From the NCBI RefSeq assembly GCF_000507845.1, contig NZ_KI669454.1, forward strand, positions 968,604-1,032,603: 64,000 nt of DNA, read 5' to 3'. This DNA is from Helicobacter macacae MIT 99-5501. Its GTDB lineage: Bacteria; Campylobacterota; Campylobacteria; Campylobacterales; Helicobacteraceae. Positions 53,984 to 63,218 of the stretch are shown here, piece by piece. The notes beneath the pieces were generated by a model. That model was given only the letters and a program-made list of their open reading frames with translations. It ran no database searches and was not told where the DNA came from. The first letter of the stretch is position 1. Each line of letters starts with the position of its first letter. A program made the position numbers and the translations under genes.

Positions 53984-55138
53984 TTATTTTAGTAGCAAAA
54001 ATTCTCTAGCTTTTTCTTTTGGATATGGCAGGATTTCATAAATCCCTTCGCCTATTTTGACTTTTTGCGCGTTTTTGTTTTGGGTTTGATTTTGTGGTAG
54101 TGATACTTCATCGTTATTTTCTTTATTTTGCGCGTTTTTATCATTTTTGGCATAGCCTAGAGTTATGCGAGCGGCTAGGATTTTATCCTCTTTGCTCGCG
54201 TCTTTTTCTACTAGCCCTAGAGGTCCTATGGATTCTAGCAGGATTATTTTTTCCATAGCGGGATTTGGCTCATCTAGCTTTGTGTTTTCGCTCTCATTGC
54301 GCCCGATGATAGCACGAGCACCATTTGGCAAAACCATATACCGCCCGACTTTGACTATGGTGCTATCTTGGAGTAGCATTTTTCTATGTGTGCTTAAGTC
54401 TTTTAGCTTTTTTGCCACACTTATGTCTGTAAGCAAACAGCCCCCACCCGGATTCTCATAGTATTTCCACCCCCATTTTTTTACCATTTCTAGCTGTCTA
54501 GTGCGTCCTCTCCCGCTTATATCTAGTAGCTTTTCTCTATCTACCCAGCCTGCCTTTTCAGGAAAGCTAGGTGGCAGTAGCTTTGCGCTCATCGGGCGCA
54601 AAAGTAGCTCATCTAGCGATTTTGGTTTATTTACCCCATCGCCTTTTGTATCCAAAATCTTATCAAATCGTCCGCTAGATTTTCCCTCTCTATCATCTGT
54701 GCTACCACTGCTCTTGCTATCTTTTTTGCCCACTTCGCGCACGAGGCTTCTCACTTGGTCTAGTGCTTGTTTGCGCTGTGATTTTGGTCGCTGTCCTAGC
54801 ACCTCTCCACTTACTACAAAGCTCGCCCCAAAAGATTCTAGCAGATAAAACGCATTGGCAAACATATTTGCGTGGCAGTCTATGCAGGGGTTGAAGTATT
54901 TGCCATAGCCGTATTTGGGAGTGAAAAGCACTTCATCAAAAAACTGCTTTCTTATATCCACTACTTCTAGTCTAGCCCCTACTTGTGCACTTGCGTTGCG
55001 TAAGTATTCTAGTTTGTCTTTGTTGCCACCAAAGCCTATGTTGAAATGAAGTGCGATGACTTCTATGCCCTGCATAGTAAGTAGTTTCATAGAAATGAGG
55101 CTATCACAGCCACCGCTAAATAGTGCCAATGCTCTCAT
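53984..55138 (-). CDS. PP-loop ATPase, MnmA/ThiI-like tRNA sulfurtransferase candidate
   Basis: This 384-residue protein opens with the PP-loop LFSGGCDSLISM (residues 6-17), the ATP-pyrophosphatase motif of tRNA-thiolating and related enzymes. FNPCIDCHANMF (about 82-93) gives a Cys-x2-Cys pair. A GGGCLLTD segment (about 228-235) leads into a C-terminal NFACT-R/DUF814-like domain. A Lys/Ser/Asp-rich insertion lies at about 137-175. Related proteins are often annotated as tRNA methyl- or thiouridylases; the exact reaction is not known. It follows dnaG on the same strand, as next to H. pylori dnaG. Confidence 0.75.
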   Translation of the reverse strand: MRALALFSGGCDSLISMKLLTMQGIEVIALHFNIGFGGNKDKLEYLRNASAQVGARLEVVDIRKQFFDEVLFTPKYGYGKYFNPCIDCHANMFANAFYLLESFGASFVVSGEVLGQRPKSQRKQALDQVRSLVREVGKKDSKSSGSTDDREGKSSGRFDKILDTKGDGVNKPKSLDELLLRPMSAKLLPPSFPEKAGWVDREKLLDISGRGRTRQLEMVKKWGWKYYENPGGGCLLTDISVAKKLKDLSTHRKMLLQDSTIVKVGRYMVLPNGARAIIGRNESENTKLDEPNPAMEKIILLESIGPLGLVEKDASKEDKILAARITLGYAKNDKNAQNKENNDEVSLPQNQTQNKNAQKVKIGEGIYEILPYPKEKAREFLLLK

Positions 55139-55229
55139 TGCCTAAAATCCTCCTTTATTTTTGCTCTAAACATTGATAGATTCTACTCTTGCAGATTCTA
55201 GTTTTGTGGGAATTTGCTTTATTAGATTT

Positions 55230-56975
55230 TCATATCGTTTGTAGCTCGCCTTTATTTAGCTTGGCGATTTTGCTCCTTAGCCGTGTGATAAGCGATATAT
55301 CTGTGGCTAGCTTTAGCTCTCGCTCCAAATATCGCCTAATAAAATATTTTAGCTCTTCTTCAAAACCTTTCCCCTCATCATCATTTCGCAAAGGCAAAGG
55401 GTCTAGCGCGATTCCTAGAAGCAGTGGGTGATTTTTGTTATCCGCGCACAATGCTTCAAAAGCCTCTCTATAATCCACAAAAATCCGCACATCAATAAAA
55501 TCTAGCGCACGATTTAGCAAACTCTCATTTTCTAGCATATAGCGCAGTATGAGCCGCTCTAGCCTATCTCCGCTAGATTCTAGCACGGCGGTGTTTTTGT
55601 AGATTTTGGATTTTGTGTTTTGGAGATTGATTAGTGCGCTTTTGTCATACTTGGTAGTGATAAGTCGCTGTGGGATATGCAAAAGATTTGCTAAAAATCC
55701 TACATATTCTTCTTGCATTAGTGGGCTAAGTGAGTGCAAAAACTCACTAGATTCTTTGAGAGCGTCCTCTTTTTGAAGTGGGTTTTTTTCTATGTCGTGC
55801 GCTTCTATGATATGCCTGAAGCAAAACTCTATAAAAGGCGCAGGCGAAGCAAAAATCTGCTCTAGCTCGCTTATCCTGCCTTGTGCTACCATATCAGCAG
55901 GGTCTGCACCATCTGGGAAAATCACTACTCCGCCCTTTTTGCTAAGCGGGGCAAGCAGCTTAGAAGCTTTAAAGGCAGCATTTATCCCTGCTTTGTCGCC
56001 ATCAAAGCCTAGTATGATTTCGGGCGAACCTTTATCAAGCAGTGGTATATGCTCTTTTGTGAGTGCTGTGCCAAGCGTGGCTACGGCGTTTGTGATACCT
56101 GCTTTGTGCAGCATTATCGTATCTAGATAGCCCTCTGTGATAATGATTTGCTTGCGCTTAAAAATCGCGCTTTTTGCGATATGGTAGCCATATAGTAGCT
56201 TTGATTTATTAAAAATCGTGCTTTGAGGGGAATTGATATATTTACCTATCTTTCCCTCTTTGACTGCGTTGTCATTTAGCGTGCGCCCGCCAAATCCTAC
56301 GATTTTGCCATTTGGCGAGTGTATAGGAAAAATCACTCTATCACTAAATCTCGCATACATTCGCTCATTTGCTCTTAGCCCTGCATTTGTCTTTAGTCCT
56401 GCGCTATTTTGCACGCTTGCGTAGCTTGAACTGCTAGAATCTTGCCTTTTGCCTAGCACGCCATATTCTAGCAATTCCCTAAAATCCAATCCATTTGCGT
56501 TTGCAAAACCTAGATTTTGTGCACTTGTAGGGCAGTAGCCCAAGCAAAAAGTTTTGATTAGATTTTCATCTATCCCGCGTTGTTTTAGGTAGTCTAGGTG
56601 CAAAGGCGATTTGGATAGATTTTGAGCGTAAAATTGCGCGATTTTCTCTAGCGTGTCGTTTTTTTTGACTTCTTTTTTGTTGTCGTATTCTAGGGTAAAT
56701 CCACACATATCAGCGATTTTCTCAATCGCTTCTTTGTAGCCTAAGTGCTCATACTCCATTACAAAACTTATAGCATCTCCGCCTTTTGAACACGCTCCAT
56801 AGCAAAAATATATGCCCTTTTGTGGCGATACCTTGAAGCTAGGGGTTTTTTCGCTATGAAAGGGGCATAATGCCTTAAACCCACTGCCATCAGGCACTAG
56901 CTCAATATAGCTGCCGATGATTTCGACAATGTCTATGTAGTTTTTTAGATTTTGTATGCTTGCTTGACTTATCAC
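55230..56975 (-). CDS. dnaG: DNA primase
   Basis: This makes RNA primers at the replication fork (581 residues). An N-terminal zinc finger (Cys37, His40, Cys58, Cys62) is followed by the RNA polymerase domain (about 120-240). The TOPRIM domain has IITEGYLDTIML (about 275) and ILGFDGDKAG (about 321). A C-terminal helicase-binding region (about 430-581) ends the protein. The finger reads CYGAC, so the last pair is Cys-x3-Cys instead of the usual Cys-x2-Cys. ATG 56975 gives the conserved start. The gene ends 91 bases before the PP-loop gene. Confidence 0.96.
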   Translation of the reverse strand: MISQASIQNLKNYIDIVEIIGSYIELVPDGSGFKALCPFHSEKTPSFKVSPQKGIYFCYGACSKGGDAISFVMEYEHLGYKEAIEKIADMCGFTLEYDNKKEVKKNDTLEKIAQFYAQNLSKSPLHLDYLKQRGIDENLIKTFCLGYCPTSAQNLGFANANGLDFRELLEYGVLGKRQDSSSSSYASVQNSAGLKTNAGLRANERMYARFSDRVIFPIHSPNGKIVGFGGRTLNDNAVKEGKIGKYINSPQSTIFNKSKLLYGYHIAKSAIFKRKQIIITEGYLDTIMLHKAGITNAVATLGTALTKEHIPLLDKGSPEIILGFDGDKAGINAAFKASKLLAPLSKKGGVVIFPDGADPADMVAQGRISELEQIFASPAPFIEFCFRHIIEAHDIEKNPLQKEDALKESSEFLHSLSPLMQEEYVGFLANLLHIPQRLITTKYDKSALINLQNTKSKIYKNTAVLESSGDRLERLILRYMLENESLLNRALDFIDVRIFVDYREAFEALCADNKNHPLLLGIALDPLPLRNDDEGKGFEEELKYFIRRYLERELKLATDISLITRLRSKIAKLNKGELQTI

Positions 56976-57170
56976 GCCTCACCTTTTGGAATACTTTGGG
57001 ACTTTTTGTATTGTCTTTTGTGTTTTTGCAAAATTATAGCACAAGTATTTTTCTTAAAGAAAATGTCATTTATTTAGGAATGTATTTTGCTTTTTGAATT
57101 TTTGTAGAAAAATCTTGGATAAAAGTTTTTGACAAAACCGAAAATACAATACAAAATAGCGGAGAATCTC

Positions 57171-57959
57171 GTGCGTGCTTACAACTTGCAACATATCGCT
57201 ACATTTTTCCTAAATCTTTTTAGGCAGATTTTTTCAAAGCCACAAAAACTACGATTTGGACTAAAACTTGGCTTAGTCTCTAGCCTAGCTCACGCTGTGG
57301 GCTTTGCTACGCTATTTATGCTTGGTTTTAGTGGTTGTTCGGGGAATTTTGTGCAAATGCAATATCTCTCATCAAAAGAGCATAATTATCTTTTCAATCT
57401 GCACGCACCCACGATTATCGCTTATCAAAAGGGAGATTTGCTTGCCGCTTCGTATGTGCCTTTTGTAATGGAGGAGCTATCTAAACAAGGCTTTACTGCA
57501 CTATATGCACAAGGACAGCTTCCGCGCAAAAAGGCTAGAAATATTGTATTTATAAGCCTTACAAAACTTACCAAAACCATACCCACTTCAAGCGTGTCTT
57601 ATCTGCCCTCAAAAATGATAGACCAATCATCGTGCGTGAATTATGACGGAATGTATTATTGTAGGGAGGAGACTTATCCTATTATCACGGATTATACAAC
57701 TAGCTTGGAAGTAAGCTCGGGGTATCATTTTATTATGGATTGGTATGATTTACCGACAAAAAAGCGGATTTTTTACATTGACGGAAGTATAGATGATAGT
57801 CCGTGCGTGTTTGAGGGGATTTACAAGGATTTGATTTATCAGACGATTGCGCGGATAGATATTTCGCGTGGCGAAGTGTATAGCTATCCCACCACGCTAT
57901 CATACTATGATGCAAGCTGTCTGCTCGCACAGACAAAAAAACTTGGCGTAAAAAGATAG
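57171..57959 (+). CDS. Putative lipoprotein, unknown function
   Basis: GTG 57171 is favoured because GGAG precedes it at 6-base spacing; the upstream TTG 57129 has no ribosome site. The 262 residues have a basic leader and a hydrophobic segment ending in lipobox LGFSGC (Cys about 55, an unusually long signal). The mature part has a possible disulfide region (SSCVNYDGMYYCREE) and Tyr-rich strands. No family was recognised. It is divergent from dnaG and precedes rpsA. Confidence 0.65.
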   Translation: MRAYNLQHIATFFLNLFRQIFSKPQKLRFGLKLGLVSSLAHAVGFATLFMLGFSGCSGNFVQMQYLSSKEHNYLFNLHAPTIIAYQKGDLLAASYVPFVMEELSKQGFTALYAQGQLPRKKARNIVFISLTKLTKTIPTSSVSYLPSKMIDQSSCVNYDGMYYCREETYPIITDYTTSLEVSSGYHFIMDWYDLPTKKRIFYIDGSIDDSPCVFEGIYKDLIYQTIARIDISRGEVYSYPTTLSYYDASCLLAQTKKLGVKR

Positions 57960-58217
57960 AATCAAATCTAAAGCTATTTTTTGGTTTTTTAGATTTTAGG
58001 CTTGCGCTTTTCTTTGCTCTTTTTATGGTTTTGCTTGACAAAAATTCTACAAAACTTTATAAAATTCCACAAAAATACTAAAAATATTTAGAAAATCACA
58101 CATAAAATTGTTATTTTTGGCGCACTTTTAGGGCATTTTGCACATTTTGGAATCAATTTTGCAACAGTATAAGCAAACTTTTGGCATAAATTAAGGCTTT
58201 TTCAAGCCAAGCTAGGT

Positions 58218-58223
58218 TATAAT
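58218..58223 (+). promoter_or_regulatory. -10 element of rpsA
   Basis: A perfect TATAAT lies 32 bases before the rpsA ATG, with the ribosome site AAGAGG in between. Confidence 0.65.
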
Positions 58224-58254
58224 GCCAAACATTTTTTAAGATTAAGAGGTTAAG

Positions 58255-59916
58255 ATGTTAAAAATCCTAGATGATGTCGAAGATAACGGAGAATTTGCAA
58301 GACTGCTTGAAGAGAGTGAAAAAAAAGAAGAAAAAGGACAAATAAAAATCGGCAAGGTTATCGCCGTGCGCGAAGATGGGGTGCTTGTCGATGTGGGAGA
58401 GAAAGTAGAGGGCTTTTTAGGTTTGGGCGAAGTGGCTGACACTTCGGGGACTATCAGCCTAAAAAAAGGCGATGAAATAGAAGTGTTTGTATCCTCTAGC
58501 AGAGGGGAGCGACCCAATATCTCGCACAAAAAAGCAGTTAAGATTGGCAAAATCCAAGCCAAGATAAAACAGCTAGGAGAGAATTTCAAAGATAGCGTTG
58601 TCGATGGCAAAATCACACGCAAAAACAAGGGTGGTTTCATCGTAGAATCCGATGGTATAGACTATTTTATGCCAAAATACGCTTCTGCGTTTAGAGACCC
58701 TGCTAAAGCAGTGGGGCAAAGAGTGAGGGTGTGTATAACCGATGTGCGACCAAACGAGAATAGCATACTTGTATCTCGCAAGAGATTTTTTGAAATTGAT
58801 GACGCAAGACAGACAGAGGGCTTACAAAAACTAAAAGACCACGACAAAGTCTATGAGGGGATTATCCGTTCTATCACTAGCTTTGGTATGTTTGTCGAAG
58901 TAGAGGGGGTAAAGGGGCTAGTGCATTATAGTGAGATAAGCCATAGAGGACCTGTAAATCCCTCCAAACTCTACAAAGAGGGCGATAAAGTTTCTGTAAA
59001 AGTTGTCCAATTTGACGAGGAAAAAAAGCGTTTATCTTTTTCTATAAAAGCTGTTAGCCAAGACCCGTGGCAAGAAGTGCAAAAAGAATTGCAAAAAGGC
59101 TATGCTATCAAGGTTGTGGTTACAAATATTGAGCCTTATGGCGCGTTTGTAGACATTGGCAATGATGTAGAGGGCTTTTTGCATATCTCCGAAATCTCTT
59201 GGGACAAGAGCATCAAGCACCCTGAAGAGCAGCTAAAAGTAGGGCAAGAAATTGATGTCGAAATCATAGAGATAGATACCAAATCACGCAGACTTCGCGT
59301 TTCTCTTAAAAATCTACTACCAAAGCCATTTGCTAATTTTGCGAAATCACACAAGGTAAATGACATTATCAAGGGCAAAGTTGCTACTATTACGGATTTT
59401 GGTGCGTTTATCAGTCTTGGCGAGGTTGATGGACTTTTGCATAATGAAGACTTCTCTTGGGAAAAGGGCTCAAAATGCAAGGAGCATTTAAAAGTGGGCG
59501 ATGAAGTCGAAGTCTGCATAATCAAAATAGACACCGCAAATGAGCGTGTAACGCTTAGCAAAAAAGCCCTAGAAGAATCCCCTGCACAAAACTTTGCCAA
59601 AAAGCACAAAATTGATGAGGTTTTAAAAGGCAAAGTGATTGATATTAAGGATTTTGGTGTGTTTATCCAAGTAGATGGTATGGACGCGCTTATCAAAAAC
59701 GAGGATTTGTATCCTATCAAAAAAGAAGAGTTAAAGGTTGGCGATGAGATTGAGGGAGTGCTTTTGCCTATCGACAAAAATAGAATCCGAGTGTCTGTCA
59801 AAAAGCTAGATAGACAAAAACAAAAAGATGAACTAAAGGCTTTCAATGCTAATAGTGCCAATGATGACAAAATGACACTAGGCGATAAGCTAAAAAACAA
59901 AATACAAGGAAAATAA
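58255..59916 (+). CDS. rpsA: 30S ribosomal protein S1
   Basis: S1 binds mRNA and unfolds it on the 30S subunit. Its 553 residues hold six S1/OB repeats, starting at about 25, 110, 190, 277, 363 and 450. The canonical KG ... VRSITSFGMFVEV, EGFLHISEISW and ITDFGAFISL segments are visible. The first two repeats are divergent, as expected for ribosome docking. The C-terminal tail is Lys/Asp-rich. ATG 58255 follows AAGAGG. It is followed by a small membrane protein and serA, an order I recall from H. pylori. Confidence 0.96.
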   Translation: MLKILDDVEDNGEFARLLEESEKKEEKGQIKIGKVIAVREDGVLVDVGEKVEGFLGLGEVADTSGTISLKKGDEIEVFVSSSRGERPNISHKKAVKIGKIQAKIKQLGENFKDSVVDGKITRKNKGGFIVESDGIDYFMPKYASAFRDPAKAVGQRVRVCITDVRPNENSILVSRKRFFEIDDARQTEGLQKLKDHDKVYEGIIRSITSFGMFVEVEGVKGLVHYSEISHRGPVNPSKLYKEGDKVSVKVVQFDEEKKRLSFSIKAVSQDPWQEVQKELQKGYAIKVVVTNIEPYGAFVDIGNDVEGFLHISEISWDKSIKHPEEQLKVGQEIDVEIIEIDTKSRRLRVSLKNLLPKPFANFAKSHKVNDIIKGKVATITDFGAFISLGEVDGLLHNEDFSWEKGSKCKEHLKVGDEVEVCIIKIDTANERVTLSKKALEESPAQNFAKKHKIDEVLKGKVIDIKDFGVFIQVDGMDALIKNEDLYPIKKEELKVGDEIEGVLLPIDKNRIRVSVKKLDRQKQKDELKAFNANSANDDKMTLGDKLKNKIQGK

Positions 59917-60005
59917 AAGCCCCAAATTTTGCGATAGGGGCACAAGTGCATAAAAGTTATGAGATTTGCTAGCTTTTATGACAACATAGCAAAAAGGGGA
60001 GAGTG

Positions 60006-60476
60006 ATGAAAGGTAGATATGTCTTAGGTGGGATTGCGCTCATAGGGACTATCGTGGGCGGCTCTCTAGCGTGGCTATCCCACTACAAAGAAAATCTATC
60101 AAAAAATGGCATTGTGCTTAAGTTTTTCAACGAAGCACCTATCGCAAAATCCCCCGAAGACACTTCTGAGCATTGGTTTGATAATGCCAAAAACTTTAGA
60201 AAATCCTACACTTACCCCGCACAAGAATTTGAAGTGTTTGTAGATTTTGTAAATCCAGACATACCCCCCGTGCCTCAAAAACTCCTAATCACTGCGATAA
60301 ACCCCTACTATTTAGCTTGCCTAAATGAAGTTTTCAAAGCGCAAAATATACACTTTGCATATAGCAAAAACCATAACTCCACCGACATAATCGTCTATTT
60401 ACCAAAAGAACACAAAAAAGCGACAAATCTCATACAAGAGTTGCGATATTATGAGATTCCATTCACTTATCAATAG
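60006..60476 (+). CDS. Small membrane-anchored protein, unknown function
   Basis: This 156-residue protein has one N-terminal membrane segment (about 5-23, Gly-rich) and a soluble domain of about 120 residues with mixed strands and helices. ATG 60006 follows GGGGAGAG; the GTG one codon earlier is less likely. No family was recognised. It is conserved in position between rpsA and serA in Helicobacter, from memory. It sits 42 bases before serA. Confidence 0.7.
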   Translation: MKGRYVLGGIALIGTIVGGSLAWLSHYKENLSKNGIVLKFFNEAPIAKSPEDTSEHWFDNAKNFRKSYTYPAQEFEVFVDFVNPDIPPVPQKLLITAINPYYLACLNEVFKAQNIHFAYSKNHNSTDIIVYLPKEHKKATNLIQELRYYEIPFTYQ

Positions 60477-60518
60477 TTCTACCAAATCCACCACAAAACC
60501 ACAAAAGGAGAATCTAAA

Positions 60519-62105
60519 ATGAGCAAATACAAAATCGCTGTATGCGACCATATCCACGAAAAAGGCTTGCAGCTACTATCAAATGAAAGCGACATAGAAA
60601 TGCTAAATCTAGCTAGCTTGCCAAAAGATGAGCTACTAAAACATCTAAGCGAAGCAGATGTAGCTATCACTAGGAGTTCTACGGGTGTGGGCGATGCGTT
60701 TTTAAGCAGTGTGCCAAACCTAAAAGCTATCGTGCGAGCGGGCGTGGGTGTGGATAATGTAGACATAGAAGCCTGCTCTTATAAAGGTATCGTAGTGATG
60801 AATGTCCCCACTGCAAATACAATCGCAGCAGTTGAGCTAACGATGACTCATATCCTAAGTGCGATTCGCAATTTCCCAAGTGCAAATCATCAGCTAAAAG
60901 ATGAGCGCAAATGGAAGCGTGAGGATTGGTATGGCACAGAGCTAAAGGGCAAAAAAGTGGGAATCATAGGTTTTGGGAATATCGGCTCACGCGTGGGAAT
61001 CCGCACCAAAGCATTTGAAGCGGAAGTCATCACTTACGACCCATATATATTGCCATCAAAAGCTACAGATTTGGGAATCAAATACACAAAAGATTTTAAT
61101 GAGATTCTCTCTTGCGACATTATCACTATCCACACCCCCAAAAATGCCGAAACAAAAAATATGATAACGGCAAAAGAAATCGCCAAAATGAAAGACGGCG
61201 TAGTGCTAATAAACTGCGCTAGAGGCGGGCTATACAACGAAGATGATTTGTATGCTGGGTGTGAGAGTGGCAAAATCCGCTGGGCTGGAATCGATGTCTT
61301 TGACAAAGAGCCCGGCACTACTTGCAAGCTACTAGATTTGCCAAATGTCTATGTAACGCCACATATCGGTGCAAACACACTAGAATCCCAAGAGCAAATC
61401 GCTATCCAAGCAGCACAAGCTGCTATGCAAGCTGCGCGAGGAGCTGCATATCCAAACGCGCTAAACCTCCCCACAAAAGGCGCAAATGTCCCTGATTTTG
61501 CTGCGTGCTATGCCGAGCTTATGCAAAAAATGGGATTTTTGATAGCCCAAATCGACAAAGGAGCGATAACCTCGCTAAAAATTACTACACAAGGCGAGAT
61601 TAGTAGCCATATTGACGCGCTAGAGACTTATGCGATAGTGGGTGCGCTAAAACCATCTCTTGATAACAAAATCAACTATGTAAATGCGCCATTTATCGCC
61701 AAAGAGCGCGGTATAGAAGTGATAAAATCCACCAAAGAATCATCTACTTCTTATAAAAATCTAATAACCCTCACTGCTAGCACTAGCAAAGGTAGCCTAA
61801 GCGTGAGTGGAACGGTGTTTGAGGACAAAATCGTCCGCCTTAGCGAGATAGATGGATTTGAGATTCTCTTTGAGCCAAAGGGGCGAATGATATTTTTCAA
61901 AAACACCGATGTGCCCGGTGTAGTGGGAAGTGTAGGGCAAATACTAGGCAATCACGGAATCAATATTGGAGATTTTCGTATGGCTAGAAATGCAAAAGGC
62001 GAAGCACTCGCTGTAATCCTTATTGATGAAGAAGCTCCCAAATCCGTAATGGAGGAAATATCTAAGATTCCAGCCTGCATATCGCTAAATGCTGCGGTAA
62101 TTTAG
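60519..62105 (+). CDS. serA: D-3-phosphoglycerate dehydrogenase
   Basis: This is the first step of serine synthesis, oxidising 3-phosphoglycerate with NAD+. Its 528 residues are the long form. The substrate and NAD domains (1-310) have GIIGFGNIGSRVG (about 148-160) and catalytic NCARGG, then TPHIGANT. The allosteric substrate-binding domain follows (about 320-450), and a C-terminal ACT domain (about 455-528, GVVGSVGQILGNHGINI) for feedback by serine. ATG 60519 follows AAAGGAG. Confidence 0.97.
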   Translation: MSKYKIAVCDHIHEKGLQLLSNESDIEMLNLASLPKDELLKHLSEADVAITRSSTGVGDAFLSSVPNLKAIVRAGVGVDNVDIEACSYKGIVVMNVPTANTIAAVELTMTHILSAIRNFPSANHQLKDERKWKREDWYGTELKGKKVGIIGFGNIGSRVGIRTKAFEAEVITYDPYILPSKATDLGIKYTKDFNEILSCDIITIHTPKNAETKNMITAKEIAKMKDGVVLINCARGGLYNEDDLYAGCESGKIRWAGIDVFDKEPGTTCKLLDLPNVYVTPHIGANTLESQEQIAIQAAQAAMQAARGAAYPNALNLPTKGANVPDFAACYAELMQKMGFLIAQIDKGAITSLKITTQGEISSHIDALETYAIVGALKPSLDNKINYVNAPFIAKERGIEVIKSTKESSTSYKNLITLTASTSKGSLSVSGTVFEDKIVRLSEIDGFEILFEPKGRMIFFKNTDVPGVVGSVGQILGNHGINIGDFRMARNAKGEALAVILIDEEAPKSVMEEISKIPACISLNAAVI

Positions 62106-62149
62106 CAATTCTTAAAGGGGGTTTTATTTTTTGTTGCCTTTTTAGATTT

Positions 62150-62202
62150 TACCCCGTTATTTGAGTGAATACGGGGTAATCTTGTTTTTTTTTTTTTTTT
62201 TT
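62150..62202 (+). terminator. Intrinsic terminator between serA and rluB, with T18
   Basis: ACCCCGTTATT and AATACGGGGT pair around a short loop (62151-62177), followed closely by eighteen T (62185-62202). It suits the plus-strand serA transcript, which converges on the minus-strand rluB-like gene. The T-run is unusually long. Confidence 0.85.
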
Positions 62203-62295
62203 GAGCTTATAAATTTTGCAGTTGTTTTATAGTCCACTTTACCTGCCATAGATTTAAAAAATACGCTTTTTGCAATAAAAAAAGCAATAAAAATT

Positions 62296-63204
62296 TTATA
62301 GATATTTTTTTGACTTCATAAACTCTTTCAAGTTTTTGTATTCATCTTTGCTAAAAAAGCGAGATTTGCCAACGGGCAAGGCATTTAGATGGACAAATCC
62401 AAATCGAACGCGCCGCAAGTCTAGCACCTTAGCATCAAAATGCGCAAAAAATCGCCTAAGTTCTCTATTTTGTCCCTCATTTATCACTACTTTTAGTCGC
62501 GAAAAAGTGTGTGTATTTTTGATAATCTGCACGCTAGAAAATGGTGCAAAATCCATAGAAATAATCTTACTAAGTCGATGTCCACCTGCTTTTGCGTTTT
62601 TTAGGCTTAGTCCATTTTGCATAGCTTCTAGCATTTTTGGTGAGATTTTAGAATCGATTTTTAGGATATATTCTCGCTCCAAATCACTACCAATTAGTGC
62701 GTTTACCACGCCTTTTGAGTCGCTTAGGATTAGTAGCCCCTCACTTGCAAAATCTAGTCTGCCAACAGGTGTAAAATGCCTAAATTTCTCTCCTAATCCA
62801 TCATAAACCACGCGTCTACCGCGAGAATCCACCCTGCTTACTAGCTCGCCTTTTGGCTTGTGATAGACTATCGCGCTAAAGTGTGCTTCGCTTTTTTCGC
62901 GCACCAAATTCCCATCGACAAACACTCTTTCCCCACCTGCTAGCACTTCTCCTAGTGTGGCAATCTTGCGCCCTATTTTTACGCGCCCGCTAGTGATGAC
63001 TTCATCTGCTTGTCGCCTAGAGTAATGGCAATGTCGCGCTATGTAGGCATTTAGTCGAATTGCCTTTTGTTCTTTTTGCGATTTTGTTTCTACGCTAGAT
63101 TTTGCGTGCGATTTTGCGCCAAATTTTTTGCTAGATTTTTTTTCAGTTTTTTTGCTAGATTTTGCGTTGCTAGATTTCGCGTTTGATTTTTTGTTTTTTG
63201 TCAT
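62296..63204 (-). CDS. rluB: RsuA/RluB-family 23S/16S rRNA pseudouridine synthase
   Basis: This enzyme isomerises a specific rRNA uridine. In 302 residues, a Lys/Ser-rich leader (1-48, repeated KSSKK and AKSS) precedes an S4 RNA-binding domain (about 50-95, LNAYIARHCHYSRRQADEVI). The catalytic domain follows, with the Asp motif GRLDFASEGLL (about 143-153) and the family end NEGQNRELRRFF ... LRRVRFGFV. The family assignment is certain. The choice of RluB over RsuA or RluE is tentative. Without the leader its length matches the family. Confidence 0.88.
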   Translation of the reverse strand: MTKNKKSNAKSSNAKSSKKTEKKSSKKFGAKSHAKSSVETKSQKEQKAIRLNAYIARHCHYSRRQADEVITSGRVKIGRKIATLGEVLAGGERVFVDGNLVREKSEAHFSAIVYHKPKGELVSRVDSRGRRVVYDGLGEKFRHFTPVGRLDFASEGLLILSDSKGVVNALIGSDLEREYILKIDSKISPKMLEAMQNGLSLKNAKAGGHRLSKIISMDFAPFSSVQIIKNTHTFSRLKVVINEGQNRELRRFFAHFDAKVLDLRRVRFGFVHLNALPVGKSRFFSKDEYKNLKEFMKSKKYL

Positions 63205-63218
63205 TTTTTAGTTTTATT

